This document shows positions 1 to 9,964 of a stretch of 37,477 nt of DNA, one piece after another; positions within the stretch are counted from its first letter, which is position 1, and every line of letters starts with the position of its first letter. A program made the position numbers and the translations under genes. The stretch spans positions 1 to 37,477 of the forward strand of contig JABXHG010000577.1 of the NCBI GenBank assembly GCA_013393545.1, read 5' to 3'. Source of the DNA: Alteromonadaceae bacterium (GTDB taxonomy: Bacteria > Pseudomonadota > Gammaproteobacteria > Pseudomonadales > Oleiphilaceae). The notes beneath the pieces were generated by a model. It saw nothing but the letters and a program-made list of their open reading frames with translations, was not told the origin of the DNA and searched no databases.

Positions 1-290
1 AAATCCTTAGAACCCCGGGGGCCGTTGGAAATGCCGTCTGAAAGGGTAAGGGTGTTGAAAATCAGGCTTTTGCAACCGGCCGGATCAGCGCAAGTAGAGG
101 CATGACGAGCCAGGCCGTCGATGTGCATGTGGCAGGGGGTGAGATTGCTCCAGGTGGAGGCAATGCCAATCTGGGGTTTGCGGAAGTCTTCGTCCTGAAA
201 ACCGACCGCGCGGAGCATGGCGCGGCTGGCGGATTTATTGATGCCATCAACCACTGGGGCTGAATAGCGTCGCCGTTTATCGGTTGTCAT
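1..290 (-). CDS. ilvD: Dihydroxy-acid dehydratase, N-terminal part (cut by window edge)
   Basis: IlvD makes the 2-oxo acid precursors of valine, isoleucine and leucine, using an iron-sulfur cluster. About 96 codons are present. They begin MTTDKRRRYSAPVVDG and show the family blocks SRAMLRAVGF, DEDFRKP, IGIASTWSNLTPCHMHI (the Cys of TPC is a cluster ligand in the family) and FNTLTLSDGISNG. I start at the ATG at 290 because an AGGGAGG ribosome site lies about 8 nt upstream; the in-frame ATG at 296 would be too close to it. The gene starts 32 nt after the rnhB stop and is probably co-transcribed. The last visible residues (GPRGSKD) depart from the usual GTEGMKYS, so this is either a divergent paralog or poor sequence at the edge. 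Confidence 0.85.
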   Translation of the reverse strand, partial: MTTDKRRRYSAPVVDGINKSASRAMLRAVGFQDEDFRKPQIGIASTWSNLTPCHMHIDGLARHASTCADPAGCKSLIFNTLTLSDGISNGPRGSKD

Positions 291-322
291 AAACATTGCC
301 TCCCTTGATCGGTTACACTGCG

Positions 323-991
323 TTAGTCGGCACCCTCGAACAGGTCTTCGGGGAAATCCGGTTCCGGGAGCCGGTAAAGGCCCACCGTTTCAATGGCCTC
401 ACGCACGGGCCGGAACGAACGCCGGTGTTCCGGCGTGGCGCCCAGGCGGTTCAACGCTTCGAGGTGTACCGGCGTAGGATAGCCTTTATGCCCGGCCAGG
501 CCAAAGCCCGGGTAGTGTTGGTCCAGCGCTGCCATTTCCCGGTCACGGGTGACTTTTGCCAGTATCGAGGCCGCACTGATGGCCGCAACACGGCTGTCCC
601 CCTTCACCACGGGCTCCGAAGGCCAGTGCCATTTCGGGCAGCGATTGCCGTCCACCAGCACATACTCGGGCTTGATGGCCAGCCCGTCCACGGCCCGCTG
701 CATCGCGACCATGGTGGCCTGGTAAATGTTCAGCTCGTCGATTTCACCGGCCTCGCAGCGCCCGAGGCTCCAGCAGGCCGCTTTTTCCAGAATCTCGTCG
801 TACAACGCCAGGCGCTTTTTCTCGGTCAACTTCTTGGAATCCGCCAGTCCCGCAATGGGTTGTTCCGGGTCCAGAATCACTGCTGCCGTCACCACTGCGC
901 CAATCAGCGGCCCCCGGCCCACTTCGTCCACTCCGGCCAGGCGCCAGCCGGTGTAATGGCATTCAAACGGTGGCAGGGGTTTGGCAGCCAT
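323..991 (-). CDS. rnhB: Ribonuclease HII
   Basis: RNase HII nicks the RNA strand of RNA-DNA hybrids and removes single ribonucleotides misincorporated in DNA, acting in the cytoplasm. The 222-residue protein is close to the usual length of about 200. It shows the metal-binding acidic residues of the family: Asp22-Glu23 in GVDEVGRGP, Asp114 in VDGNRCP and Asp132 in [18 protein letters not shown], followed by KVTRD near 146-150. DSKKL at 51-55 is also conserved. The stop codon of lpxB meets the start of this gene, so the two are translationally linked. In many gammaproteobacteria dnaE follows rnhB; here ilvD does. Confidence 0.96.
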   Translation of the reverse strand: MAAKPLPPFECHYTGWRLAGVDEVGRGPLIGAVVTAAVILDPEQPIAGLADSKKLTEKKRLALYDEILEKAACWSLGRCEAGEIDELNIYQATMVAMQRAVDGLAIKPEYVLVDGNRCPKWHWPSEPVVKGDSRVAAISAASILAKVTRDREMAALDQHYPGFGLAGHKGYPTPVHLEALNRLGATPEHRRSFRPVREAIETVGLYRLPEPDFPEDLFEGAD

Positions 992-2184
992 CAGCGGGAT
1001 CTCTCCAACAGATCGGAAATGGCCTCGGCGGCCTTTTCATCCGCGCCCTGGCGCAGGCTCTCGTGAAGTTCGGTGAAGGCAGTCTGCAGGTCGGTTCTCT
1101 CCTGTTCGTTTTCCAGTCGCTCAAGAACGGCCGCGCCCAGGGCGTCCGCAGTGGCATCGTCCTGCAACAACTCGGGCACCAGCGGCTGCTTTGCCAGCAG
1201 GTTCGGCAACGCCACCCAAGGCACTTTCACCAATCGCGACAGCAATTTGTAGCTGAAATCGCTCAGTCGATAACCCACCACCATGGGCTTTTTCAGCAAC
1301 ATGGCCTCCAGAGTGGCCGTGCCGGACGCCAGTAACACCACATCGCTGGCTGCCATCACTTCCCGGGAACGGCCCCGAACCAAAGTGACGGGCAACTTTA
1401 CCGCCAGCGATTCCACCAGGGCTTCGATCTGTTTCTGCCGATCCCCGTTCACACAGGGAATGACCAGCTGAATATCGGGGCGCCGCTCCTGCAACCAGCG
1501 GGCCGCTTCCAGAAACAGCGTGCCCAGGCGCTCCACTTCCCCACCCCGGCTGCCGGGCAAAATCGCGAGCACTGGCTTGCTTTGCTCCAGACCCAGCGCT
1601 TCGCGCGCGCCAGCGGTATCGGTTTGCATGGGAATGCGATCGGCCAGGGGATGTCCGACAAACGCCACCGGCACCTGATGCTCTTCGTAAAAACGGGCTT
1701 CAAAGGGAAACAGCGTCAGCATCAGATCCACCGATTTGGCAATCTTGAAGATGCGCTTCTGACGCCAGGCCCAGACCGACGGGCTGACATAATGCACAGA
1801 AGGAATGCCGGCCTCGCGACAACGGCGCTCAACGGTCAGGGTAAAATCGGGGGAGTCGATGCCAATCACCACATCCGGGCGATTGGTGAAAAAATAATCC
1901 AGCAGGCGGGCGCGGATGGCGAACAATTCACGAATGCGCCCCAGCACTTCCACCAATCCCATTACGGACAACCGCTCCATGGGCACCAGGGAGTGAAAAC
2001 CCTCGGCGATCATCTCGTCGCCCCCGATACCCACGAATCGGGCATCGGGATAACGTTTGCGCAGAGAGCGGATCAGGCCGGCGCCCAGGATATCACCGGA
2101 GGCTTCTCCGGCGACTATCCCGATCAGCGGACCATTGGAGGGTCTACTGGTGGCACCGGTGGAAGTAAGAGAGGGTAAGCTCAA
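991..2184 (-). CDS. lpxB: Lipid-A-disaccharide synthase
   Basis: LpxB is a GT19 glycosyltransferase on the inner face of the cytoplasmic membrane. It joins UDP-2,3-diacylglucosamine and lipid X into the tetra-acyl disaccharide of lipid A. Family blocks seen are [18 protein letters not shown] near the N-terminus, GIGGDEM, the central [10 protein letters not shown], and [12 protein letters not shown], which belongs to the nucleotide-binding half. No ATG lies near the conserved N-terminus. I chose the TTG at 2184, which gives 397 residues and begins 16 nt after the lpxA stop. A longer frame from a TTG at 2241 would overlap lpxA and add 19 residues with no family resemblance. Both ribosome sites are weak, so the start is uncertain. 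Confidence 0.95.
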   Translation of the reverse strand: MSLPSLTSTGATSRPSNGPLIGIVAGEASGDILGAGLIRSLRKRYPDARFVGIGGDEMIAEGFHSLVPMERLSVMGLVEVLGRIRELFAIRARLLDYFFTNRPDVVIGIDSPDFTLTVERRCREAGIPSVHYVSPSVWAWRQKRIFKIAKSVDLMLTLFPFEARFYEEHQVPVAFVGHPLADRIPMQTDTAGAREALGLEQSKPVLAILPGSRGGEVERLGTLFLEAARWLQERRPDIQLVIPCVNGDRQKQIEALVESLAVKLPVTLVRGRSREVMAASDVVLLASGTATLEAMLLKKPMVVGYRLSDFSYKLLSRLVKVPWVALPNLLAKQPLVPELLQDDATADALGAAVLERLENEQERTDLQTAFTELHESLRQGADEKAAEAISDLLERSR

Positions 2185-2200
2185 AGCACTGCCCCGACAA

Positions 2201-2992
2201 TCAACGGATAATGCCGCGGTCAGTGCCCTGCAAAGAATCAATCAGCGGCTGCACTTCCGACACATCACCGAATTGTTTACGCAACTCGGCCAGCGCCTGT
2301 TCGGTGGTCAGGCCCTGTCGGTAAATCACCTTGTAGGCCCGGCGCAGCGCCATCAGTACGTCTTTGGAAAAACCGCGACGCTTCAGGCCTTCCACGTTCA
2401 TGCCATGGGGCTGAGCAGACTGGCCGCTGGCCATCACGTAGGCTGGGATGTCCTTGAGCACGATACTGCCGCCGGCCGCCATGCTGTGCGGGCCAATGTG
2501 GCAGAACTGGTGCACCATGGTACCACCGCCCAGAATGGCGTGATCGCCAACGGTCACGTGACCGGCGAGCGTGGCACAGTTGGCCAGAATGGTCTCGTTA
2601 CCCACCACACAGTCGTGCGCCACGTGCACATAAGCCATCAGCAGGTTGCCATTGCCGATGCGGGTTTCGCCGCGGTCCTGGATAGTGCCCCGGTGAATCG
2701 TGCAGTTTTCACGGATCACGTTATCGTCGCCAATCACCAACGTGGTGGGCTCACCGGCGTATTTCTTGTCCTGGCATTCCTCGCCAACACTGGAGAACTG
2801 AAAAATACGGTTATTCCGGCCAATCACGGTCGGGCCTTTGACAACAACGTGAGACAGGATCTCGGTGCCTTCACCAATCTCTACCCCGGGGCCAATGTAA
2901 CTCCACGGCCCCACGGTTACGTTCTCCGCCAGCTTTGCGGACGGATCGACAATCGCCTGAGGATGAATACCCGACCAGTCGGTTGCTGCCAT
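2201..2992 (-). CDS. lpxA: UDP-N-acetylglucosamine O-acyltransferase
   Basis: LpxA starts lipid A synthesis by moving a 3-hydroxyacyl chain from acyl carrier protein to UDP-GlcNAc. The 263-residue length is typical. The N-terminal two thirds are left-handed beta-helix hexapeptide repeats (IGPGVEIGEGTEI and onward) and the C-terminus is helical, ending GIIR as in relatives. The catalytic His is His126 in HVAHDC. The residue matching Gly173 of the E. coli enzyme, part of the chain-length ruler, is also Gly (in MAAGGS), which by family knowledge favours a longer chain than the C10-selective Pseudomonas enzyme. The ATG overlaps the fabZ stop by one base (TAATG), so coupling is likely. Confidence 0.97.
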   Translation of the reverse strand: MAATDWSGIHPQAIVDPSAKLAENVTVGPWSYIGPGVEIGEGTEILSHVVVKGPTVIGRNNRIFQFSSVGEECQDKKYAGEPTTLVIGDDNVIRENCTIHRGTIQDRGETRIGNGNLLMAYVHVAHDCVVGNETILANCATLAGHVTVGDHAILGGGTMVHQFCHIGPHSMAAGGSIVLKDIPAYVMASGQSAQPHGMNVEGLKRRGFSKDVLMALRRAYKVIYRQGLTTEQALAELRKQFGDVSEVQPLIDSLQGTDRGIIR

Positions 2993-3429
2993 TAAACTTC
3001 TCTCTCAGCGGTCAGAATTTCGGCCACGCACACCACTTCACCATCCACCAGCGCCCGGCAATTAAAGCGCCAGATACCACGCTTGGCAGACACAAACTCT
3101 GATTCCATATCCAGACGATCACCCGGGAACACCGGGCGCTTGAAGCGGACTTTACTGGAGCCGGCCAGGTACTGGATCAAACCGTCTGCAGGCTTGCGGC
3201 CAACGGTGACAAAACCGAGAACTCCGGAAAGCTGCGCCATGGCTTCGATAATCAGAACGCCCGGCATAATCGGGTTATTGGGGAAATGCCCGGTAAAGAA
3301 CGGCTCGTTGAACGAGATATTCTTGTAACCCTTGGCCGAGACACCGCTCTCGACTTCAGTTACCCGATCCACCAGTAAGAACGGGTAACGGTGTGGCAGA
3401 TATTCCAGAATTTCATCGATATGCATCAT
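2992..3429 (-). CDS. fabZ: 3-hydroxyacyl-ACP dehydratase FabZ
   Basis: FabZ dehydrates 3-hydroxyacyl-ACP in fatty acid elongation and competes with LpxA and LpxD for the same hydroxyacyl-ACP pool, which explains its place between their genes. The 145-residue hot-dog protein shows [12 protein letters not shown] at its start. The catalytic pair is His48 in [12 protein letters not shown] and Glu62 in IIEAMAQ. Two ATG codons stand in tandem (3429 and 3426) and either could be used. It starts 11 nt after the lpxD stop and overlaps lpxA by one base. Confidence 0.97.
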   Translation of the reverse strand: MMHIDEILEYLPHRYPFLLVDRVTEVESGVSAKGYKNISFNEPFFTGHFPNNPIMPGVLIIEAMAQLSGVLGFVTVGRKPADGLIQYLAGSSKVRFKRPVFPGDRLDMESEFVSAKRGIWRFNCRALVDGEVVCVAEILTAEREV

Positions 3430-3440
3430 GTTCTTTGGCC

Positions 3441-4466
3441 TCAGCCCTTTGATTTCTTTTCAAGTTCTCGCACACGCCGTGCCAGAGCATCCAGTTGCCG
3501 GAAACGCACGGCGTTCCTGCGCCAATTCCGGTTGGTATCCGCACTGGTGCCGGAAGAATACACTCCCGGTTCACGAATATCACCGGTAACCAGTGTCATT
3601 CCTGTCAAATGCACCTGATCAGCAATATTCAGGTGCCCGGCCACGCCGGAGGCGCCGCCGAATACACAGTGCCTGCCAATGCGGGTACTGCCGGCAATGC
3701 CCACCATGGCGGCCATGGCGCTGTGCTCGCCAACTTGCACGTTGTGCGCAATCTGGATCAGGTTGTCCAGTTTAACCCCGTTGCCAATCACGGTGTCGTC
3801 GAGCGCGCCCCGATCAATGGTGGTATTAGCACCCACTTCCACGTCATCACCCAGCTCCACACCGCCGAGCTGGGCAATGCGATGCCAGGTACCTTTTTCG
3901 TTGGCAAAACCAAAGCCATCCGAACCGATCACCGCGCCACTGAGGATATGGCAACGCCGGCCAACACGAATATCGTGGGCCAGGGTTACCCGAGGGCGTA
4001 TAACAGTCTGTTCGCCAATGCGCGTCCGGGCACCGACCACCGTGCCGGCACCAATCACCACTTGCGCGCCAACAACGGCATCGGCCTCGATCACAACGTG
4101 AGGGCCGATACTGGCGGTTTCATCAATACTGGCGGTGTCATCCACGACTGCACTGGGGTGGATACCGGCTGGCGCCACGGGTGCGGGATCGAACCAGTGA
4201 CTGAGCCGAGCATACCCCATGTAGGGGTTGCCCAGTAACAGGACATTGGTCGGAGCGTGGTCGGCAAACTCCGGGGCCACGATCACCGCCGATGCCCCGG
4301 TATTTTCCAGGTGTTTCGCGTAGGCGGGGTTGGCCAGAAAACTGATCTGGCCGGGGCCGGCCGCCTGCAAGGTAGCCAGGCCCGTAATGACAGTGTCGGG
4401 CTCTCCCCGGAGGCTGGCTCCCAGGGCATCGGCAATGTCCTGTAGCCGATAAGACGTTTGAGTCAT
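3441..4466 (-). CDS. lpxD: UDP-3-O-(3-hydroxyacyl)glucosamine N-acyltransferase
   Basis: LpxD adds the N-linked 3-hydroxyacyl chain in the third step of lipid A synthesis. The protein has 341 residues. Its N-terminal uridine-binding domain (about 1-100) contains the motif [13 protein letters not shown]. It is followed by a hexapeptide beta-helix from about 105 to 310 and a short C-terminal helix rich in Arg and Lys that by homology binds ACP. The catalytic His is His241 in [15 protein letters not shown] at 180-188 is a family signature. The gene lies 40 bases downstream of skp, in the usual skp-lpxD-fabZ-lpxA order. Confidence 0.97.
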   Translation of the reverse strand: MTQTSYRLQDIADALGASLRGEPDTVITGLATLQAAGPGQISFLANPAYAKHLENTGASAVIVAPEFADHAPTNVLLLGNPYMGYARLSHWFDPAPVAPAGIHPSAVVDDTASIDETASIGPHVVIEADAVVGAQVVIGAGTVVGARTRIGEQTVIRPRVTLAHDIRVGRRCHILSGAVIGSDGFGFANEKGTWHRIAQLGGVELGDDVEVGANTTIDRGALDDTVIGNGVKLDNLIQIAHNVQVGEHSAMAAMVGIAGSTRIGRHCVFGGASGVAGHLNIADQVHLTGMTLVTGDIREPGVYSSGTSADTNRNWRRNAVRFRQLDALARRVRELEKKSKG

Positions 4467-4506
4467 CGTTGTCTCCGGATACCCGGGCCGGGGAGGCCCG
4501 CGTGAA

Positions 4507-5007
4507 TCACTGGTTCAGCTTTTCCAGCAACGCTTGGGTCAGGTTCATGTCAGGCCTGGCGTAAACCACCGCTTCGCTCGGCAGAATAAGATCCAAATCG
4601 TTTTCCTCCTGCAGTTCCTGCACGGCGGCATCCACTTCCGGGCGAGCGTTTTCCACGAATTGTTGTTTGCGCTGGTTCACGGTGGCATCCAGACGCTGGC
4701 GCAGCTGATTAAACTCCTGCACCTTGCGCTGGAATTGTCCAGACAATTCCTGGCGCTCGCTTTCATTCATCATGGCGCCGTCTTTCTGCAACCGGTCCTG
4801 CAGCTTCTGTGCTTCCTGCTGAACCTGGCGAACGCGTTTTTCTTCGTCACCAAAATCCTGCTCCAGCTGTGTGGAGAACGCCTGGGCCTCATCGGAAGAA
4901 AACAGCGCCTGACGAAGATCCACCACACCGATGCGTGTTTCAGCCCCAGCCTGCATGGAAAACGCCAGCAACAGGGTGGCGCCGACAAACGTGAATAAAC
5001 GGGTCAT
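4507..5007 (-). CDS. skp: Periplasmic chaperone Skp/OmpH
   Basis: Skp binds unfolded outer-membrane proteins in the periplasm and hands them to the Bam complex. The protein has 166 residues. A Sec signal peptide ([17 protein letters not shown], cleaved after QAGA) precedes the family start [14 protein letters not shown]. The middle (about 45-130) is a highly charged helical hairpin full of Gln, Glu and Lys, matching the tentacles of the jellyfish-shaped trimer. I start at the ATG at 5007, since AAGGAG lies 7 nt upstream; a TTG two codons earlier is unlikely. It sits directly downstream of bamA, its functional partner. Confidence 0.95.
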   Translation of the reverse strand: MTRLFTFVGATLLLAFSMQAGAETRIGVVDLRQALFSSDEAQAFSTQLEQDFGDEEKRVRQVQQEAQKLQDRLQKDGAMMNESERQELSGQFQRKVQEFNQLRQRLDATVNQRKQQFVENARPEVDAAVQELQEENDLDLILPSEAVVYARPDMNLTQALLEKLNQ

Positions 5008-5051
5008 GATCAATCTCCTTAATAATTACTCTTTGTTATCCGGCCGCATTA

Positions 5052-7364
5052 TCAGAAACTCTGGCCCAGCGAAAACTGGAATACCTGGGTGTCGTCGCCC
5101 GATTTGTCATTCAGCGGCTGCGCCAGGCTGAAAGCCAGCGGGCCCACGGCCGTGATCCATTGGAAACTGATACCAGCAGAGGCTCGCAGCTCGCCCAATT
5201 CCGGATCATAGCCACGGGAATCATCAAAAACCTGCCCGGCGTCGACAAAAAACGACGTACGCATGGAACGAGTATCACCAGCAAACGGCGTGGGAACGAT
5301 CAACTCCAGGCCAGCCTCGGTCAGCAAGTTGCCACCGAAAGGGTCGGTATCGTTATCGTATGGGCTAATAACCGTGTTGCCCAGGGAGTTGGCTTCATAA
5401 CCACGAACAGAGCCAAAGCCGCCGGCATAAAAATGCTCGAAGAAGGGCATCTGCTCCCTGTCACCATAGCCGTCACCATAGCCGATTTCACCCCTGGCCC
5501 GAACAACCCAGCGATTACTCTCGGTCAGCGGGAAATAGTAGTTAGTCTGATAACGGGCCTTGTAGAAGGTCAAATCACTACCCGGCACAGCAACATCCAA
5601 AGACAACGAATGGCTATAACCGTCGGTAGGCAACACCCCCCGGTTCAACGTGCTGCGGCGCCAGCTACCAAAGACAAAGTAATTCAGGAAGGAATCGCCC
5701 TCATCCCTCATGAAGTCAAGTACTTCGGTCGAAGTATATCGACCATCCTTGATGTTGGATTGCGTCAGCCCCAGGCCGAAGTTCAGCCGGGTGATGGAAT
5801 CGGTTGGGTACCCAAAAGTCAGCCTCGCACCATATTCATCCAAAAGGTAGGACGAGATGTCTTCTTCGTCATAATCGGTTTCCCGGCCAAACACACTGAA
5901 GCCGCGACTCACGCCGTCTACCGTGTAGTAGGGGTCTGAATAGGAAATATTAGCGCTTTTGACAGAATCACTAACGTTGACGCCGAAGGAAGCCCGCTTA
6001 CCCGTGCCGAAGAAGTTATTCTCGGACACGGAAGCACCGAGAATCACACCGGAGCTCTGAGAGAAACCGACAGAAGCCGACAGGCTGCCGGTTGGCTGCT
6101 CGGTCACACTGTAATTCACATCCACCAGATCGTCGGTACCCGGTACCGGTGCGGTGTCCACATCCACGGTCTGGAAAAAGCCGAGGCGTTCAAGGCGGGT
6201 TTTGGAGAATTCTATGCGGTCGGTGGAGGCCACGCCACCTTCCATCTGGGTCATTTCCTGGCGCAGCACTTCGTCCCTGGTGGACACATTGCCCTGAAAG
6301 TTGACGCGGCGAACGTAGGCCCGCTTGCCTGGCTCCACGTAGAAGGTGACGGCAGCGGTATTGTTGCCGTCCGGCTCGGGTACCGCGTTCACATTGGCGA
6401 AGGCATAGCCCTCACGCCCAAGCCGATAAGAAAGGGACTCGGCAATGCTGGTGGACTGGGAGCGCGAGAACACATCGCCCTCTTTGAGGGTAATCAGCTC
6501 GCGCAGTTCGGACTCGTCAACAATCAGATCACCGCGCAGGCGAATGTCCGAGACGGTGTACTGCTCGCCTTCGTCCAGGGAAATGGCAATGAAGACCTGT
6601 TGTTTGTCCGGCGAGATCGACACCTGGCTGGAGGCCACGTTGAAATCCAGGTAACCGCGATCCAGATAAAATGAGCGAAGCGTTTCAAGGTCGCCGCTCA
6701 AACGTTCCCGGGCATACTTGTCCTTGTTGGTCAGTGAGTTCCACCAGCTGCTGGTGCGCAGCTCAAACAACTCGATCAGCTCTTCATCACTGAAGTCATT
6801 ATTACCAACAATATTGATGTGCTGAATGGCCGCGACCGAGCCTTCGTTGATATCCAGGCGAATCGCCACTCGATTCTGCGGCAGCTGCTCGGCCGTCGCC
6901 TTGACACGGGCATTATAGCGACCCTGACCGATGTAGGAGCGCAGAATCTCCAGCTCCAGGCGCTCGAGAGTTGCACGCTGGAACACCTGCCCTTCTTCCA
7001 GACCGGCGCCGGCGAGCGCATCCATCAACATCCCGGTTTCGATGTTTTTGTTGCCGTCGATTTCAATGGAAGAAATGGAGGGGCGTTCTTTAACCGTCAG
7101 AATCAACACGCCGCCATCGCGGCTGGCCTGGACATCGGTAAACAGGCCGCTGCGGAAAAGGGCCTTGATCGCATCGGCAAGCTCGGCCGGGTCAACCTGC
7201 TCGCCAATATTAACCGGGAACGAGGCAAAGACAGAACCCGCCGAGACCCTCTGAAGGCCTTCCACTTCAATATCCGCGACCGTGAATTCATCCGCCATCG
7301 CCGACTGGGCACCGGTGGTGCCGATCGCGAGGCCAACAGCTACAGCTAGAAGGGAACGTCTCAT
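5052..7364 (-). CDS. bamA: Outer membrane protein assembly factor BamA
   Basis: BamA is the essential outer-membrane insertase that folds beta-barrel proteins. The 770 residues begin with a signal peptide (MRRSLLAVAVGLAIG, cleaved after QSAMA). Five POTRA domains follow over roughly residues 25-420 (for example FTVADIEVEGLQRVS and VRRVNFQGN), then a 16-strand barrel. The VRGY motif of loop 6 is visible near residue 645, in GGFGSVRGYEANS. The C-terminus FQFSLGQSF is a proper beta-signal ending in Phe. It lies between rseP, whose product works in the envelope stress response, and skp. Confidence 0.97.
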   Translation of the reverse strand: MRRSLLAVAVGLAIGTTGAQSAMADEFTVADIEVEGLQRVSAGSVFASFPVNIGEQVDPAELADAIKALFRSGLFTDVQASRDGGVLILTVKERPSISSIEIDGNKNIETGMLMDALAGAGLEEGQVFQRATLERLELEILRSYIGQGRYNARVKATAEQLPQNRVAIRLDINEGSVAAIQHINIVGNNDFSDEELIELFELRTSSWWNSLTNKDKYARERLSGDLETLRSFYLDRGYLDFNVASSQVSISPDKQQVFIAISLDEGEQYTVSDIRLRGDLIVDESELRELITLKEGDVFSRSQSTSIAESLSYRLGREGYAFANVNAVPEPDGNNTAAVTFYVEPGKRAYVRRVNFQGNVSTRDEVLRQEMTQMEGGVASTDRIEFSKTRLERLGFFQTVDVDTAPVPGTDDLVDVNYSVTEQPTGSLSASVGFSQSSGVILGASVSENNFFGTGKRASFGVNVSDSVKSANISYSDPYYTVDGVSRGFSVFGRETDYDEEDISSYLLDEYGARLTFGYPTDSITRLNFGLGLTQSNIKDGRYTSTEVLDFMRDEGDSFLNYFVFGSWRRSTLNRGVLPTDGYSHSLSLDVAVPGSDLTFYKARYQTNYYFPLTESNRWVVRARGEIGYGDGYGDREQMPFFEHFYAGGFGSVRGYEANSLGNTVISPYDNDTDPFGGNLLTEAGLELIVPTPFAGDTRSMRTSFFVDAGQVFDDSRGYDPELGELRASAGISFQWITAVGPLAFSLAQPLNDKSGDDTQVFQFSLGQSF

Positions 7365-7407
7365 TCAGTTTTCGCCTGGTTAATATGCGGTAAAGGGCTC
7401 GCAATTC

Positions 7408-8757
7408 TCACAACCGCATCAGGTCGTTGGAAAGAGCAAACACCATTAAAGTCAGTATCAGTGCCATACCAATTCGTAATCCGAGCGCCTGAGCCTGCTC
7501 GGAAAGCGGTTTGCGGCGAATGGCTTCGATTGTGTAATAAACGATATGGCCGCCATCCAGCACCGGTACCGGCAGCAAGTTCAACACCCCCAGGCTGACA
7601 CTCAGATACGCCAGGAAGCTGATAAAATCTTCAAAACCGGAGCTGACGCTGGCTTCCGCCACTCGGGCAATCGTAATCGGCCCGCTCAGGTTGGTGGGCG
7701 ACAGCAACCCGGTGACCATTTTCTGGATGGCCACCAGCGTCAGCCGGGTATCAGCCCAGGTTTCGGAGACCGCATTGGGAATGGCCTGAAGCGGGCCATA
7801 GCGCACTTCACGCAAGGCGCCTTCCGGCCAGGAAACCTGAGCCACACCGGCGCCAACAAAACCGATTTCCTCACCCTGTTCAGTGGTTTTGGCGGCCGGG
7901 CGCACGGACAGCTGCCGGCTGGCGCCATCCCGCTCGATGGTCAATGAGAGGGCCTGCTCCGGCGCGCCACGAATCGCTTCAACCAGCTCGAACCAGTCGG
8001 CGATCGGCCGGCCATCCACCGCCAGCACGCGATCCCCGGCCTGCAAACCAGCCGCACCGGCGCGCCCATCTTCGGAGATTTGGCCCAGCACCGCCGGCAC
8101 ATCAGGCCGCCAGGGCGTAATGCCAAATTCTGCCAGAGGGTCCGGCGTGTCGTCACTCAAACGCCAGCCGTCAAGGTTACCACCCAGCGTGGTTCGGGCA
8201 TTATCCCGTGAAACTTCCAGCTCAATACGGCTTTGCTCGCCGGCGCGTTCCAACAGGCGCATGCTGACATCCCGCCAGGAGTCCACCGCGTGCCCGTCAA
8301 TGGCATGCAGTTCCATGCCCTCGCGCAGCCCTACCCGCTCAGCCACGCTGCCCGGCGCCACCGGGCCTACAACCGGCGCTACCGAGGTCACGCCAACCAC
8401 GCTCAGCAGCCAATAGGCAGCAATGGCGAACAGAAAATTGGCCACCGGGCCGGCGGCGGCAATGGCAATGCGCTGGCCCGGCGGTTTCGAGGTGAAAGCC
8501 TGGTCTCTAAGCTCCTCCGGCACCGGCCCTTCACGCTCATCAAGCATTTTCACGTAACCGCCCAGGGGGATGGCAGCTAGGGCAAACTCGGTGCCATGAC
8601 GGTCGTACCAGGAGAACAGCGGTTTGCCAAACCCGACCGAGAACCGCAACACTTTCACACCGAACCGGCGGGCCACCCAGAAGTGCCCGAATTCGTGCAG
8701 GGTCACCAGAATGCCCAAAGTCAGGGCCAATGCCAGAACGGTTTGAAGCAGCTGCAT
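7408..8757 (-). CDS. rseP: Intramembrane site-2 zinc protease RseP
   Basis: RseP performs the second cut of the anti-sigma factor RseA and also clears signal peptide remnants in the inner membrane. The 449 residues show the zinc motif HEFGH at 21-25 in the first transmembrane segment. GGYVKM comes next, then a transmembrane segment near 100-125, two periplasmic PDZ domains (about 125-300), and the third zinc ligand in NLLPVPVLDGGH near residue 400. The last membrane helix (MALILTLMVFALSNDLMRL) ends the protein. Length and topology match E. coli RseP. The gene lies between dxr and bamA, the usual place. Confidence 0.96.
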   Translation of the reverse strand: MQLLQTVLALALTLGILVTLHEFGHFWVARRFGVKVLRFSVGFGKPLFSWYDRHGTEFALAAIPLGGYVKMLDEREGPVPEELRDQAFTSKPPGQRIAIAAAGPVANFLFAIAAYWLLSVVGVTSVAPVVGPVAPGSVAERVGLREGMELHAIDGHAVDSWRDVSMRLLERAGEQSRIELEVSRDNARTTLGGNLDGWRLSDDTPDPLAEFGITPWRPDVPAVLGQISEDGRAGAAGLQAGDRVLAVDGRPIADWFELVEAIRGAPEQALSLTIERDGASRQLSVRPAAKTTEQGEEIGFVGAGVAQVSWPEGALREVRYGPLQAIPNAVSETWADTRLTLVAIQKMVTGLLSPTNLSGPITIARVAEASVSSGFEDFISFLAYLSVSLGVLNLLPVPVLDGGHIVYYTIEAIRRKPLSEQAQALGLRIGMALILTLMVFALSNDLMRL

Positions 8758-8776
8758 AAAGAGTCGGTTTAACGCC

Positions 8777-9964
8777 TCAGCTCAATTGGTAAGTGTTCAA
8801 TAACGCCCGTGCGACTTCCCGGGCTTCGGCATCCTTGGCGAAAATGGTCTCAAAACTGTCCGCCGGGGCCACCGCCACCGCCGAAAGGGTTTTCTCTATG
8901 ATAACGGGGATATCGGCGAAGCACAGCCCACTTTGCAGAAAAGCCGCCACCGCAATTTCATTGGCTGCGTTCAACACGGCAGGCGCCGTGCCGCCGGTGG
9001 CAAAGGCCTCCGCCGCCAGTCGAAGACAGGGGAAACGCTCCAGATCCGGGCGTTCGAAATGAAAACGGCCGATGGCGAACAGATCCAGTGGCGCCACGCC
9101 GGCATCAATGCGCTCGGGCCAGGCCAGGCCGTTGGCGATGGGGGTACGCATGTCCGGGCTGCCCATTTGCGCCAGTACCGAGCCGTCGGCATATTCCACC
9201 ATCGAGTGGATAATGCTTTCAGGATGAACGTGCACTTCCACGGAGTCTGGCGTGGTGTTGAACAACCAGCAGGCTTCGATCAGCTCCAGCCCCTTGTTCA
9301 TCAGGGTTGCGGAATCCACCGAAATCTTCTGGCCCATGGACCAGTTGGGATGGGCGCAGGCCTGGGCCGGCGTCACGGCGCGCAGCTTCTCGGCCGCAAG
9401 TTCGCGGAATGGCCCGCCGGAGGCGGTCAGCAAAATGCGGGTAACGCCGGCGGCAGCCGGGTCGCGCACCTTGTCGGCGGGCATGCACTGGAAAATGGCA
9501 TTGTGCTCGGAATCAATCGGCAGCAGCTCAGCGCCGGCTTCAACCACCGCATCCATGAACAGCTGGCCGGACATTACCAGCGCTTCCTTGTTGGCCAGCA
9601 GCACCCGTTTGCCGGCGCGCACCGCTGCCAGCGTGGGCGCCAGGCCAGCTGCGCCGACAATGGCCGCCATCACCGTATCGCATGCTTCATCGGCGGCCAC
9701 CTGGGCCAACCCTTCTTCGCCCGCCAACACCTGTATAGCCGGCCAATCCGCCAGCTGCGTTGCCAGCTCATCTGCAGCTCTGGAATCCGCCATCACCGCG
9801 TAAGCCGGTGAGAATTCGCGGCACAGGGCCGCCATGTCGTCTACTCGTGTGGAAGCGGTCAAGGCATGCACGGAGAAACGGCCCGGGTGACGGCGCACCA
9901 CATCCAACGTACTCAGGCCAATAGAGCCGGTGGCACCCAGAATCGTGAGACGACGAGCGACCAT
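8777..9964 (-). CDS. dxr: 1-deoxy-D-xylulose 5-phosphate reductoisomerase
   Basis: Dxr converts DXP to 2-C-methylerythritol 4-phosphate, the committed step of the non-mevalonate isoprenoid pathway; isoprenoid products feed UppS two genes upstream. The 395-residue protein shows the NADPH loop GATGSIG at 10-16, NKEALVM, the metal and substrate blocks [10 protein letters not shown] and TASGGPFR, and [22 protein letters not shown] start at the ATG at 9964, which overlaps the cdsA stop by one base (TGATG). A GTG one codon upstream is possible but less likely. Confidence 0.97.
   Translation of the reverse strand: MVARRLTILGATGSIGLSTLDVVRRHPGRFSVHALTASTRVDDMAALCREFSPAYAVMADSRAADELATQLADWPAIQVLAGEEGLAQVAADEACDTVMAAIVGAAGLAPTLAAVRAGKRVLLANKEALVMSGQLFMDAVVEAGAELLPIDSEHNAIFQCMPADKVRDPAAAGVTRILLTASGGPFRELAAEKLRAVTPAQACAHPNWSMGQKISVDSATLMNKGLELIEACWLFNTTPDSVEVHVHPESIIHSMVEYADGSVLAQMGSPDMRTPIANGLAWPERIDAGVAPLDLFAIGRFHFERPDLERFPCLRLAAEAFATGGTAPAVLNAANEIAVAAFLQSGLCFADIPVIIEKTLSAVAVAPADSFETIFAKDAEAREVARALLNTYQLS

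Noticed and set aside
2057..2995. A 312-residue plus-strand frame opposite lpxA and lpxB
   Set aside because: Antisense shadow of two well-conserved enzymes; no ribosome site, domain or plausible product.
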